Below are positions 42,901 through 57,900 of a stretch of 64,000 nt of DNA, piece by piece. Source of the DNA: Delphinus delphis (Eukaryota > Chordata > Mammalia > Artiodactyla > Delphinidae); contig NC_082694.2 in assembly GCF_949987515.2 (NCBI RefSeq), positions 14,501,958 through 14,565,957 of the forward strand, in the 5' to 3' direction. The translations under genes were made by a program, and so were the position numbers. The notes below the pieces were generated by a model that saw nothing but the letters and a program-made list of their open reading frames with translations, searched no databases and had not been told where the DNA came from. Positions within the stretch are counted from its first letter, which is position 1. Each line of letters opens with the position of its first letter.

Positions 42901-45900
42901 AGAAAACATTTACAGAAATCATTGATATATATGCCATAGTTACCAGTCAGAAACTTAGATCTTACAGAAAAAGCCCAAAGTTAAAAGGGTCTTATGAATT
43001 TTCTTCATTCCAAAAGGAACAAGCCTTGAGAATTTTGAGGGCTAAGGCAGTCCAAATACTCAGCACAGTCTCTGGTACATAAGCACTCAATAAAAGTTTG
43101 ATGATGAACCTGAGAAATTAATGGATAAATGACTATTACCTCAAATAACAACTCATATATTATTTCTAAATCACTATAAGACAACTGTGAAACCCATTAC
43201 ATTTTTATATTTAGGCTCCCTCACTCTCCTTTATAATTGTTTAATCATTTAGGTGGAATATAAAAAGTAGACAGAAGAATGGCTGCCATATTTTGTTTAA
43301 GAGGTGTTATTAGAGGTACTTGATTAAATTTAATCTCACAGGGATGTCACAATAAAATCTAAAAAAAATCAAACTATAAAGGTAATATGCATAGTACACA
43401 GTGGTGCTGCTTAAGTGACGTTTACATCTTTAAAGAATTAAAATAAATGAGGTGGTGCAGTGGTGGTGCAGTGGTTAAGAATCCGCCTGCCAACACAGGG
43501 GACACGGGTTCGATCCCTGGTCCGGGAAGATCCCACATGCCGCAGAGCAACTAAGCCCATGCGCCACAACTACTGAGCCTGCGCTCTAGAGCCTGCGAGC
43601 CACAACTTCTGAGCCCGCATGCCATAACTACTGAAGTCTGTGTGCCCTAGAGCCCGCGTGCCACAGCTACTAAAGCCCATGCGCTCTAGGGCCCGCACTC
43701 TAGGGCTGCAACTACTGAGCTCGTGTGCTGCAGCTACTGAAGCCCACGCTCCGCAATGAGAAGCCACTGCACCACAACGAAGAGTAGCCCCTGCTCGCCG
43801 CAAATAGAGAAAATCCACATGCAGCAACGAAAATAAAATAAACGAGTTACCTCATATTTACAATTTATAAAGAAATTTGATATTTATAAATTTACACAGG
43901 ACTCTATCTCTGCCTGTTCACCTAGGCTGGTTTTAGAACTCTGCAAAATTTTCTAAGAACTGAGAAATGATGAGAAACAGAAAACTAACCTATGAAAAAT
44001 TAAATGGGTTAGTAGAAGGAAAAGGAAGTGTATTTTTTAAAACTCATGAAGGATCTTCCCAACTATTTTTTTTCCTGATAACAACGATATCAAATACTTC
44101 CAGTTTTAAAATCCCAGGATTCTAAGGCTATGACCTCAAAATAATATCACTGCTTCTATCACCCAGTTTCTTCCTTTTATTTTATAACTTTCCTTCCTTC
44201 CTCCTTCCCTTTCTTCCTTTCTTTCTTTTTAAAACAAATAACCTGATAATTCTCACACTAAAAAATTCTAGGACAGGGGTCAGCAAACTATGGCCACCGG
44301 CCAAACAGGACTTGCTGCCTGTTTTGTATGCCAGATGGTCAAGACGGTTTTTTTACATTGTTAAAGGGTTGTAAAATAAAATAAAGAAAAATATGTAACG
44401 GAGACCTTATGTGGCCTGCAAAGCCTAAAATATTTACTACCTGGCCCTTTATGAAAAACTCTGCTGACTCTGTACTCGGATAATATTTATCAGAGCTAAC
44501 CCAGTAATTTCGTATAATTCACATCAATGACCAGTTCACAGTGAATTATTTTATGACGGCAATTAGAGTAAAACTCCATAACAATATTTGTTCTCTTTAC
44601 GTATACCACTTGGTTCCAATAACCAATTAAACTGCTTTTTTTTTTTTTTTTTAGAATGCAAGCAGTGAACCCAGAACATTATGGAAGTTCAAATATCAAA
44701 CTCAGACCATCTGAACAACAGTCCTTCAGTTATAAAGCTAGTCTAAAGCGGAGGTGTAGCCTAGCTAGAGGAAACCCTCTTCTCTCATGGGAATTCAGAC
44801 CAACTGATAAGTGAAATAAGCCCTAACCATTTTCTCATATTGCATATCCCCCAAACTCACTTCGCTAAAAGAAATAAAATAATTCTCCCTTGATGCCTCT
44901 GAAGTCTACCCCAGGTGAGATATATATATAATCTCAAAATCTCTAACGTGTTTTCTGATTCCATTTTCTTACAGAGTTCTCTCAAAGTACTTAAAAGAAA
45001 ACAAACTCAGTAACTCACTCCAGAGCAGGTCTCAGAACTCGGACTTTTAACGCTTCTAATATTCGGTTTAACTCCACAAATGGTTCTTTCTGGCTCGGGT
45101 CTACAGAAAGACCAGATTCCTGAAAAAATTGAAAGAACTTTCATTAGCAGTAATCAGAATAAAGAGATATGGTACAAGCATATTCTACATTATAAAATGT
45201 GAGGCAAATCACTAAAGATAATTTCTTTTTACCATGCATTTCTCTGGCAGAGACTGATGACTGAGCCCCAGCATCATTCTTCCTCCTTTTCTATAATAGT
45301 AAAACCCCAAATTTTAGCTGGGCACATAACCATACGGAATAAAGCTGGACACGGCTTTGCAAGATGTAAGTTCTGGCCAGTGAAACATAAGTATATACTC
45401 TTTGCCCCTTCCTGTAACACAAAATGTCTAGCTGGGGTTCGGGCTATCCTGGACCATGTGGACAAGGGACACCTTAGAAACAGCAGAGCTACAAGCAGCC
45501 GAGGTCCCTAAGAGCTTCACGGCACGTGGCTACCACATATGCAGTGGATGGCTTACTACCTCCGATTTCTGTGTGAGAGAAATAAACTTCATTCTTGTTT
45601 AAGGCATTGGTATTTTGGGTCTCTGTTACTTGTAAACAAAACTTAATCCTAAATGACACAATTTATTTTAGGAAATTTATATGGACACATACACAAAATC
45701 CCATAACATACAGAGAAAGACTTGAGTTATTGCTTATCTGAATTGTTTAACAGAAAAGGCTTACATTAGAGGTCTGGTTTACAGACTGGCTTTAAATTAT
45801 TTAATCCTTACGGTCCTTCATTTTTCTAAATGGAAAATACAACAGTACAGAATGTAAGCCACAGAACAGAGTCTGAAGACACACGAATTGGAACTGAATC

Positions 45901-48900
45901 CAAGTTCCTCCACTAAGAACCTGTATGGCCTTGGGCTGGTTACTTCTCCAGACCTCAGATTCCACCTCTGTAGAATGGGAGCAGTCATTTCTTCCTCAAC
46001 CATTTCTTCCTCACAGGGTTGCAGTGAGGAATAAGGCAGGGCTTGGAGGGTGGTAAATACTCCATACAGGGCAGCTGCTAATATTATGACTATGTGGTAT
46101 TGGGAAACTGTTCTGAGACCCCTAACTTCATGTCTAATGGAATAAAAGACAAATGCTGTTCACTTGAAGTAAATTTTAGCTTGAAATTCATTTGATAAAG
46201 TTCTTTAAGCTGGGCTAGATGAGAAAAGCAAATATAAACCTCTTTGTCCTTTTCTCCTCTGCTATACTAACCTTCCCTCTTAAAAGAGATGTTTTATACA
46301 TACTACTGTATATAGAAGATAACTAATAAGAACCTACTGTACAGCACAGGGAACTCTATTCAGTGCTCTGTAAGGACCTATATGGGAACGGAGTCGAGAA
46401 GAAAGTGTGAATATGTGTATGTATGGCCAGTTCACTTTGCTGTGCAGCAGAAACTATCACAACACTGTAAATCAACTATACTCCAATAAAAAAATTAATT
46501 AAAAAAATAAATAAAATGCCCTGGCCTTATTCCAAACAAACAAACAAAAAAAAAAACAAAAGAGGAGATGTTTGAAAAAGTAGCATCACTTCTGACCCTT
46601 GATTGATGACCTGGGACCAACATTCTGGGGCAGGAATAAGGAAATAATTTGAATAACAAGTTCTAGGACTATAATTTTCACCAACTTTAAAAAAAAAAAC
46701 AAAACTTCCTAGTAAACTGAAGTTCCTTTTGGAATGATTAAAATGTAAAAACCTGCCTATGGCTGAGAAGACTTAAAAACTGCAAGGACTTCCCTTGTTT
46801 CCATTTCCTGCTCTCACAGGTGGCACACTGTTACCTGGCAGAGCTCCTCAGCTACATCCAGCATTCCTTGTCGAAAGAAGTGCTCCACCATCACCTCATT
46901 GAGAAGCCTTTGGCTGTCTGCCTGCCAGCAGCCATCTATTCCCACACTGCTAATGTCAGAATCAAAATTCTGAAAAACAAGAAAGCACGTCATGAATTGA
47001 CCAGGATACATCACTTGGTATGTTTTCACCCCACCTAACTTAACAGAAACAATGGCCTTTGTTTCACTCTGAGACGCCTCAAATAAGTACCCAATTCCAA
47101 TTCATCTGTAGCCTATGACAGGAAGTAGCTTTTCCATTGCTCTTTTCTAAAACTTGCCACTCTCACTCATTATCGCTGGGAGGGTAAACAAGCACATTTT
47201 TTGAGGGTATTTTGGGGAAATACATAAATTTAACAATGACTTCTGTGAGTAAATTGATTTCTAGGTATTATACAATAGCAATATTTTCAGAGGTGTGCAG
47301 TGATCCCTGTAAAAGCATGTTCAGTGCAGCACTAACAGGAAAAAAAAAAAAAAGAAAACCCATTATGTCCAGCATAGGATTATTCAATAATCCGTGGCAC
47401 ATCCCAACAACTGCTGTGCCAAGGTGGAGACTGGGGATAGGAGAACGGCCAGATAGTTCAAAGAACAGGCTCTGGGGCCAATCTACCCAGGTTTGAATCC
47501 TGGTTCTATCTTACTAGATGTGTGATCTTGGCCAAAATTACTCAAGGTCTGTGAACCTCAGTTTCCTTATCTTAAGCAGAGAAAAATACTTTTATGGGTT
47601 GAACTGCATCCTTTCACAATTCCTGTGTTGAAGTCCTAACTCCCAATACTTTATAAAGTTAAAATGAGGTCATTAAGGAGAGCCCTAATCCAACAGGACT
47701 GGTATCCTTATAAAAGGAGGAAATCAGGACACAGACAGGCATAAAGGGAAGACCATGTGTTACAGACCGAACGTCTGTGTCCCTCCCAAATTCCTACATG
47801 GAAGCCCCAGCAACCAGTGTGACTGTATCTGGAGACAGAGTCTGGGAGAAAGTGCTAAAGGTTAAATGAAGTCCTAAGGGTGGGGCCCTAATCCGGGAGG
47901 CCTGGTGCTCTTGTAAAGACAAGGAACAAACACCAGGGCTTAGCTCGCTTGCTAGCTCGCTCTCCACCACATGAGGACACAGCGAGAAGGTGGCCAGCTG
48001 CAAGCCAGGAAGGAGGGTGTCTGCCTTCAACAGGCAATGAATTGGCCAGCACCTTGATCTTGGACTTCTCAGTCTCTAGAACTATGAGAAAACACGTTTC
48101 TGTTGTTTAAACCACCCAGTCTATGGAATTTTGTTATGGTAGCGCAAGCAGAGGAAGACATCACATGATGAAACAGGAAGAAGATGGCTATCTGCAAGTC
48201 AGGGAGAAAGGCCTCAGAAGATACCAACCCTGCCACACCTTGATACGGAACTTCCTGTCTCCAGAACTGTGGGAAAATAAACGTCTGTGTAAGCCACCCA
48301 GTCTGTGGTACTTTGTTATGGCAGCCCTCATAAATTAATATACTTCCTTACTGGTTCAATGACATGGTAACTGCTACTATGCTAGTATTACTATTCATAA
48401 TTAAAAAGTGAGGTTCATTGCTCTGTATCTACTAACATGGAAAAATGTCCATAACACCTTAAGTGAAAAAAAGCAACTTCTACAAAACTACAAAGTTATG
48501 ACTCCATTTGTTAAAAAAAAAGAATCCTTAAAAACCCAACCTGTCTCTCCCACTGAATGCAGTTACAAAATCAGGACTGAAACAAAAAAGTGAATAGTAG
48601 TAAGTGGACTGGGGAGGAAGGCAAAGAGCTGGCAGTGAGTTTACTACTTTTCTCCCTCCAGTATCTCTTAGCCTGGATGCAATGCAGCCAGAACCCACAA
48701 CTGGGCACCCGGGATGTAGACAGAGCGCTCCAGGAGAAGCCCTTCGGTGCTGGCATGGGGAACAGGAGTGTATTCTCCTACCACATAGAGAGCGGGGGAA
48801 ATCGCATGCTTTTTTCCCTCCCTTTTCTTGTACTGTAGCCAGGCAGTCTGTAGTTAAATCAGTTTCTATTTCTACCCTTCACAGCAGTACCTAGATTATG

Positions 48901-51900
48901 TTTGACTGAATAACCATGGGACAAGAATCTTGGGAGAACTTTAGAACTCTGTCTACCATAGCAGGAAGCCTAAAACTCTGAGGCACCTTTAGAAAGGGAT
49001 CCTTCCTCTCCAGTCAGAGAAGCTATGGTCCCAAGAGCGAGGGGCAAAAACCCCTCTTGCATCTTTTCTCTCTGTCCTTCCACCTTGTAGCCCCAGATAT
49101 AGGCAGAGTTATGGTAAATATACAGGAGAGCAGGGTAGGTAAAGCCCCGGATTTCTGGCTGGGTGACTAAAAAGGCAGCCCCAGAGAACCATAAAGTAGC
49201 AGGGAGATCACAAAGAGGAAGGAACGCAGGAAAGTGATCCCCCCACCAAGTTGTTTAGGAACTCCTGGGCTCACCCTCAAGTTATACAGGCATGGGTCTG
49301 ACCCTCAGCAGCATACCACAGACTTTGAAAACTGAACTAAGAGACAGCCCTAGTTTCCAGGTCCCAGGATGGCCACTGGTCGGCACACAAACAGAACATA
49401 TCTGAATAGCTCTGTAATGGCTTTGGAAACGAAGCTGACATTGAAACTATTTTAAAACTCAGAGAAGACTGAGGAGCCCGAACCCAACCAGGTCAAGTCC
49501 GCTAAAACAAAAACATCAATATTCTCCACAGAACTTAAATAAGACCCAGAGGCTCAAAACATAATATTAAAAATGTCCAAAATACAATCCAAAATTATTT
49601 GTCATATGAAGACCTAGGAAAACCTAAATTCACATAAGATGTTCAACAGACAACAATGCAAAGATGACAGATGTTGGTATCATCAAAGACGTTAGAACAA
49701 TTATAAAACTGCTTCAAGAAGGAAGGGCAAACACTTCTGAAAAGACAGAAAGTCTCAGCAAGAAACAAGACACAGTAATCAAAATTAAAAACTTGTTGCA
49801 TGGACTCAACAGCAGAACAGAGGTGACAGAGCAAAAGTCAGTGAAGATCAATAGAAATGATCTAATCTGAATAACCAAAGATTGAGAAAAAACGAACAGA
49901 GCCTCAGGGCCCTACATGACAATAACAAAAGATCTAACAGTCATGTCAATGGAGTGCTAGAACAACAGAAGAGTATAGTGTAGAAAAAAGTGTTTTTAAT
50001 ATTTCCCAAACCTGGCAAAAGACATAAATCTAGAGATTCAAGAAGCTCAACAGACTCCTAAAAGGATAAATTCAAAGAAATCCACACTTAGACACTTCGT
50101 AATCAAACTGTTAAAAACTTAAGAGAAAGAAAAAATCTTCAAATAGTTATCAAGAAAAGTGATGCACTACTTATAGGGGAACTATGATTCAAATGACTAC
50201 AGATTTCTCAATAGAAACCATGGAGACCAGAAGAAAGTGGCACACTTTTCAAGTACTAAAAGAAAAGAACTGTCATCCCCAAATTTTGTACCAAGTGAAA
50301 ATATCCTTCAGGAATGAAGGTGAAATAAAGACATTCTCAGATGAAGGAAAGCTGAGTTTGTTGGCAGAAGACCTGCTCTAAAACAATCGCTAAAAGTTCT
50401 CCTGATAGAAGGGAAATTATACTAGAAGAAGACAACTCGGAACATCAAGATTGAAGGAAAAACAAAGCTACCTCTGAAAGCTTTCCCTGCTCAATTTTAC
50501 TTCCACCGCCTTATCTTTCATAGGCATTACCCCCTGGTAAACCTCTTGCATTTCTTTCTTTCTTTCTTTTTTTTTGAAGCACATGAATTTAATTAGACGA
50601 GATCATTTAGATTTACTGAAATTACAATCTTAGTCAATCATTGCTTAAATACAGTCCACACGACACAGGATTATTTTACAGTACATACACGAACAGGTGG
50701 TAATAGAACTGCAAACCACCTACCATTTACGATCACTACAATGCAGGAGAGCTCTCCTCTCCAACAGTAAGCCCATTTTTCTTTAAAGAGCTATCTCTTC
50801 TTAGGTGTCAAGTCAGTAGCCTAAAACTAAATGTGCACATTAACATTTGGAATTACTCAGACAAAAACAAAAAGCAAAACTACTCTGAGTCTTCATTTTT
50901 CTTCATTTTCTTTTTATAGACCTCTTTCTTGGCCTGGTACTTAATCTAAAGAATGGAAATAATACAGGGTATCTAGATGCTACAGCAATAGTCTCCACGC
51001 CCATACTGAATAGACTATCTAGCACCGAAGAAAAGCCAGAATTGTTTGGATAAGGTTCTCTAATTTCCCATCTGCTTATCAGATTCCGCCTGTTGAGAGA
51101 GGATTTCATAACAGTTCATCAATACTTTTAAGCAAATTATTATATCTTTATGCTGTCTATGACAACTAGAACACTAGAAGTGAAGATGGTGCTATGTTGT
51201 TCCTCTTCTGGACTAAGGTACAAGCCTAGAAGGGTGACTGATGTACACTCTCCCATATTTTATTTCCCCTGACAAATGGCCATTCAAATGACTAAAGGAA
51301 TGGGTATCAGATGACAGAATTTATTATGAACTCAGAAATCTGCCTATAACTGTATAACCGTCTGAATGCACCCTATAAGCAAGAATCACTGAGACTGATT
51401 AAGATTCCTCACTGATCTATCAACCTCATTCAATCCAAATACAACCTTCAGATTTCTACTTATTCATTTAATGGTTACTCCCCAACCGCATCAACCCCCA
51501 ACAAATTTATCAGGTGTCTATTATTCTGCAGGAAAGAAAGAAAAAACTTTGGAAGACACAATGGTCAGCTCAAAGCACAGACCACATTAAAACAGACAAT
51601 TTTTTTGGTAGTATATACTTAGTCAGGATTTTAATAGCTACCACCAGACAGTAACTGCTCCAATCAAACAAAACAATTCCTTTAAATCTTTCCTTAATAT
51701 ACATACCAAAGGTAAATGTTCATCTAGAAAACTTGATGACTTTAAAATGAAAGAGTCTAACATATAAACAAATTTAGATGGTTTTACAATGATGCTCTTC
51801 ATGTAACTTTATTCCTATAATGTGTACCACGGTCACTACTACACAGGTGGTAAGAAAAATTGAATACCCTTGCACTCAGGATACCTCTACTACATTCAAG

Positions 51901-54900
51901 TTCTAGAACTTATTTGCTAGTCTTGGAAAATACAACTAAGCATGAATAAGCAATGCATTCAATGAAAATTTCTGAGCTTCCTTCTACCGTTCTGATTTTC
52001 CAGTTTAAACCACTGAGGTCGATAAGTAAATTTTTTTCATAGCTTATTTTCTGCTCACATGCAGTAAAAATTAAAGCTAAAATTATATATAAAAAAAAAA
52101 AGGTTGAGGAAATGCAATACAGTATCAGAACTCCTTTTGTTTTAACTGCACATTCTTACTGTTGCATCAGAGCAAGGATCAGTTCTAGCCCCTGTTGCTA
52201 GGTGACCAAACTCATTTCCATGGCTGCCCAGGAAATCAGCAGCACCGCAAACCAGCCAAGAAGTGGCTAGTGACGAGAAACATCTGTCTATTACCACTTC
52301 TGTTTTACTATACTTTTTCCTTTTATATTTTTAAAGGAAAAGAAAAAAAAAGTGGAAAGATGTTCTTAAATGTGAAGGCAGGATTCAAAAAAGAATCAAA
52401 AGCAGAAAAGCACACATTCAAGGGTGTGTCCGCCTAGAAAAGATATTATGGCTTAAAAAGAGAAATCAGGACACATAAATTCGTACACCACCTCATGTAC
52501 TTTTAGTATCATTCACATTTTTGATGGGTTAAAAGTTTTAAAATCTGGAAGCTAGGCAGAGGAGGAGTAAATGACTTTAACAGACCATCACTATGAAACC
52601 ATGAAATCTAAAACCATCCTACCTCTCTGCCGTATCATGAACATGCTTACAAATTGGTTAGATTTAAGGACTGGCTTTCATTGCTCACCATCCATTTCTG
52701 AAACACATTTTATGAAATTATAATTATTGAGCAGGCAGTGATAACCATACACGATAAAACTCAGCATTTGTTTTAATTCCTAAGTGCCAACTCTTGAATA
52801 CTGTTCATTTTTTTTAAACTTCTCCATCTACTTTTGAAGAAAAATTGGCCTGTGAACCTAACTGTGTGCTACTGTTGCACCCACCAGGAATCAACTTCCC
52901 TTCTAAGCACCCAGTTAATCTGATTTAGCAGTGAGAGGTAAACTGCAAAGCATATTTAACAGAGAACAAAAAGACCTGGATTCTGGTTCCACGCAGGCTG
53001 GGAAAAGATACCGACTTCACTACAACCCCCAAGAGATTAGTATCCAAAAGAGGTTTTTTTTAAAAAAATTCCTACCAATCAATAAAAAAGACAAATAACC
53101 CAGTAGAAAACAATGGACAAATAACCAAGAAATTCACAAAGGAGAAAATTCACATGGTCAAACATATGAAAAGATGCTCAACTTCAAAGATGATGAAGGA
53201 AATGCAAATTAATACAAATGGATACTATTTCACATCCATCTGATTGATTTAAATTTTTTAAAAGTCTGATAGGGCTTCCCTGGTGGCGCAGTGGCTGAGA
53301 GTCCGCCTGCCGATGCAGGGGACACGGGTTCATGCCCCGGTCCGGCAAGATCCCACATGCTGTGGAGCGGCTGGGCCCGTGAGCCGTGGCCGCTGAGCCT
53401 GCGCGTCCGGAGCCTGTGCTCCGCAAGGCGAGAGGCCACAACAGTGAGAGGGCCGTGTACCGCAAAAAACAAAAACAAAAAACAAAAGTCTGATAATACC
53501 AAGTGTAAGTAGGAATTGAGGAAACAGAAACTGTTATATATGTTCAGTAGGACTATAAATTGTTATAAACCCTTTAGGGAAAAATTGCTAAATTTTTACT
53601 AGTAAACTTAGTAAAGGTGATGACGAGGTATATGCCCTGTAATAAAATAATCCGTATGTAGGTATATACCAGACGGCAGTGCTTTGCCAACTATGGGTTG
53701 GAAAATAAATTTAGTAGTGTCTCATAATGAGCATTTATAAATGTTGCTCCTTTTAGACATTCCACTCTCCTCTGCATGACATTCATACCTCTCCTTTAGT
53801 TTTCAAAGTTAAGAGATAGGTGGATTAGCCAGATCAAGAAAGGTGTGGGGGGGCGATTAGGGGGTGCACACTGATAAGTTATTTCTTTATAAACGAAGGG
53901 GAGTCATGTGGCGTGGCCAGACATGTGTCAGACTACTCTGTTGGGCTTTTAAGATCCTTAAAATGCCCCACAATCTAACCACCTGTCACATTTACATCCC
54001 CGTCCTTCACAATTATTTTACATGTTATTTCACATACCTTTCTGCTCTGGTCAATCTGCTTCCCCAACTTCCTCCTTATCTGAACCAACTACAGAAATCT
54101 GAGTGACTATTTTACTAATTCTCCCAAAGAAGGCACACACCTCTTACCACTCTAGAAGCACAGGACAGAAATTCATACATACAGTGGGTGCCCTCAGGGC
54201 ACCAGGAATTAATTCTTTCAAAGAACTCCAGCTGGGAAAGGCTCTTCAAAGTCTTAAAATCTGGGCTTTTATCCCAGCTCTTCCATTTGCTTTCTAGTTC
54301 TGTGATCTCAGGCAGGTTACTTAACCAAAGTCTTGGTTTTCACATCTGTGTATGCCAACCACAATCTCTACCTCACAAGGTGTTGCTAACGACTAAATTA
54401 AATAATGTACATGAAGATATCTACTATCAGTACCTAGTCCCTGGTAAGCCTTCAATAATACAGATGCTGAATCTGAGGGCCACGCCTTGCCACCAAATCT
54501 TCTGATTCTACATTTAAAAGAGCTTCATTTTAGAAAACATAAATAAAAATAAAAACACAAAAGCACTTTAACAGAGGCATTAATAATAAATTCATTAATT
54601 TAAAGTCACCTGAATACTATTACAGACTGGATTAGTTGGCATAGCGTAATAGGGATGGGGTCTGTTTCCCCTCTCAACCCAACCTAGCTTGGATGCTAGA
54701 CCAAGCAAGCTGCTTCCTCTCGACGCAGGCAAAAGTGGGTTTGTGCCCCCTCCAGATCCAGTGGGGCTCTCTGACCCTGTATCCTAATCTGAGACTTGAC
54801 TGCAAAGGTCCAGGCTTTCCTCTGTGGACTAGACTATAATTCAACAAATAATTATCATTACCAACTAAATAATGTAGTTTCATTCTGCTCAGAGCCTAAA

Positions 54901-57900
54901 ACTAATAATGTAATGGGACACATGGCAGAGAAAGCGGAACTCAACTCCTCTTCTGAGAATGATCTCCAGACTGAAAAGGACAAAACCAATATCGTTTCAC
55001 GGAAACTGAAGCCCAGTACAAGTGAAGAGACCCAGAGAGCAACTAGCTGCTTAAGTCAGGACTCTTGGTTCCTACAAACAGAAATCTCTTTTGCCCAAGC
55101 AAGTAGGATTTAAAAGGAGGCACAGGGGCTTCCCTGGTGGCGCAGTGGCTGGGAGTCTGCCTGCCGATGCAGGGGACACGGGTTCGTGCCCTGGTCCGGG
55201 AAGATCCCACATGCCGCGGAGTGGCTGGGCCCGTGAGCCACGGCCACTGAGCCTGCGCGTCCGGAGCCTCTGCTCCGCAACGGGAGAGGCCACAACAGTG
55301 AGAGGCCCGCGTATTGCCAAATAAAATAAAAAGAGGCACAGGTAACCAGGGGTAGACAGGAGGATAAACGGGTCTCAAAAGATTTCCCCTCCCTTATTCT
55401 CGTGACATGTCGGTTTTGCTTCCCACAAGAGACCAGATTCTTTCAAGGGCTACTAATCACTCCAGGGCTCACATATTTTCAGCCCTTCTTTCCATAAGGG
55501 CTCTAATGAGAAAGATCCTAGGGAAGGACGTTGAGGTACCCACCCTGGAGCAAACGAAGGTGGCCAAGCCTGGATGGCTCAGGCCCATCCTCACACCATG
55601 CAGCACTGTGGCCAAAGTGGACACGGTATCGAGAACACGCCTGCCTCTATTCAAACCACATAATTTAAAAAGAACAGCTTCCATCCTGACCCCAAAAATA
55701 TGGGATTTTTATTAAATGCCTTGCTAGTAGTTGGTGGCGGGGGGCGGGGGGGAAGGCGGTTAGCTTGACATGTTTTATTTTTAGGGAATTTGTTCCTAGC
55801 TTCTAATCACTGTTGTCTTTTTATAACTTTGTTCAACATGCCTTTTCAATAATTCTAAAAATTCCACCCAAAACATAAATCAAATTATCTGCCTATATTT
55901 CAGAACTCAAAACTTAGCTTTTTCATCTTAAACTTTCTAGCCTTTTTAATTTCCTTCATTTCCTCCCTTAATCTCCTTCCTTCGTTAACGTCTCTCTACT
56001 ACGAGGATTTATCCATTACACAGTAAGAACTTTAGAGCCAACCTCACCCACTCAAACCAAATGACTTTTTAAGGCTGAAGCCCCCAAATTTTCTCCTGCC
56101 AGTATCTTTTTCTCCTCTCATACCCCAGTCATACCTACATAAAAGGCAGTTCCAAACGGCTCACCCAGAACTATCTTAAAATATTCTCTATTTCACTTTT
56201 TAGAGCCTTACTCCATTTTTTTAAACAATCATCATGTTGCCTCACCAGTGTAGATGCTCCATCTAGTGGCAGAAGATTTTCGCCCTTAAAACATGACCAG
56301 CCCTGCAATGGCCTAACTGATTTCCTAGCACAGCACAGTGTTTAAGAACAAACGCTTGAGTGATACCTTTTCCCAAACATCAATTCACCACTTCCAAGCT
56401 GTACACCTGGGGTATGTTACTTAGTATTTCTGAATCTTAGTTTCCCCATATGTGAAATGGGAATAATGTACGTGCATCGTGGGCTATAAATGTATAAAAA
56501 GCTCTCAGCTCAGTATCTGGAACACGGTCAACACTCCATTAAGTGAGAGCTGTATTTTCCTACTCCTGACTTCTCCTTAGTCTAATTTCATCCTGTCTAA
56601 CGAAGACAAGCAAATGCTCAAATGCTTTCATCGTTCCCTCCCTTTCCCCCTCATCTCCTTGGAACAAATCCTGACGCCTTCCATCACTGGCCTGTCCCCA
56701 GCCTGATCTTGTCCTAGTCCTGACAAGGGCAGCCGCTCCAATCCAGTCAGTCCCTGAGAGTCTTTAACAGGAGTCAAGCATTTTCTCAGCTGTTCAGCTC
56801 CTTTCCGGGTGCCACAGAAGAACCACACCTCACTGCTCTGCTGCTCTAAATCTTACCCATTCTTCCAAATCAAATTTAAAATATCAACTCCAGAAACCTT
56901 TGATTTTTTTTTGCGGTACGTGGGCCCCTCACTGCCGTGGCCTCTCCCGTTGCGGAGCACAGGCTCCAGACGTGCAGGCCCAGCGGCCATGGCTCACGGG
57001 ACCAGCCGCTCCGCGGCATGTGGGATCCTTCTGGACCGGGGCACGAACCTGTGTCCCCTGCATCGGCAGGCAGACTCCCAACCACTGCGCCACCAGGGAA
57101 GCCCTTCCCTTTCCCTTTTATAGTAAGCAGAGTCCATCCTATGCAAACTTACTTTATGTTGCCTCAGAATCTTTCCAGTTCTTTTATGTGTACAAAAAGC
57201 ACCCTTACATGAACAAACTAGACCACAATCTTCTAAAGAACTGTATGTTTCACTTTCCACTGTCCCACAGCAAATTTTAGACACTTTAAAATCTTAGCAC
57301 TATTTCACACACACACACACACACACAGGAGTCTAAAGCAATAATTGTTTTTATTGACTTTTCTTAGGAATTAAACTTTAAAAAAGTCAAAAGACTAAGT
57401 AAAACACTAAAATACACTAAACAGGAGAGAATTCTAGATTTTCTTAAAATAGAGAAGGAATTTAAAAATTATAAAATAAATATTAAAAACACATTTAAAA
57501 TTTTTACCACAAAACCCAATGGTTGTTGTTATTATGTATTATAAACTATGATTATACTACAAGCATCTGGAGATAGTCAACACGTTAAAGCACAAATCTT
57601 CAATAACTTTTTATGTTGGCAATAATTAAAAGCCAGAAAATGTCTTGGTTAACATCATAAACTTCTCTTCTGTGTACATTTTCAGCGAAGTGATGACTAA
57701 AGAACTATAAAAGGAGCACTGAAACATTAAAGGAAAAAATAAATCATTTAAGCATGTCAAAAATTTACTGAAGTTCCTCACTCAACAACCAACCTGCTCA
57801 TAAAGGAGTCACCGGCTTCTTTACTGTCCTCCTCTCAGCAGGGTGGGAACATGTGTCCATAACATGGTACTCACAGGCCGCTGGATGACATTCCAGTTTA

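Larger units (their letters stand above)
32525..45018 (-). other. RMND5A: RMND5A intron 4 (12.5 kb)
   Basis: A long intron with CHR SINEs at 33210, 34711, 39211 and 43451, a Tigger-like transposase relic near 35.7-36.3 kb, an L1 3' end at 41921-42310, a TA-flanked inverted-repeat element at 42630-42816 and a hAT-like element at 44274. The stretches 37600-39200, 39400-41900 and 43845-44270 show no gene or clear repeat apart from a pyrimidine tetranucleotide tract at about 44190-44230. Confidence 0.8.
45120..46834 (-). other. RMND5A: RMND5A intron 3
   Basis: 1715 bases with an old LTR/MER-like repeat (45240-45655), a sense MIR (about 45885-46085) and an L1 3' end (46296-46515). Confidence 0.8.
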
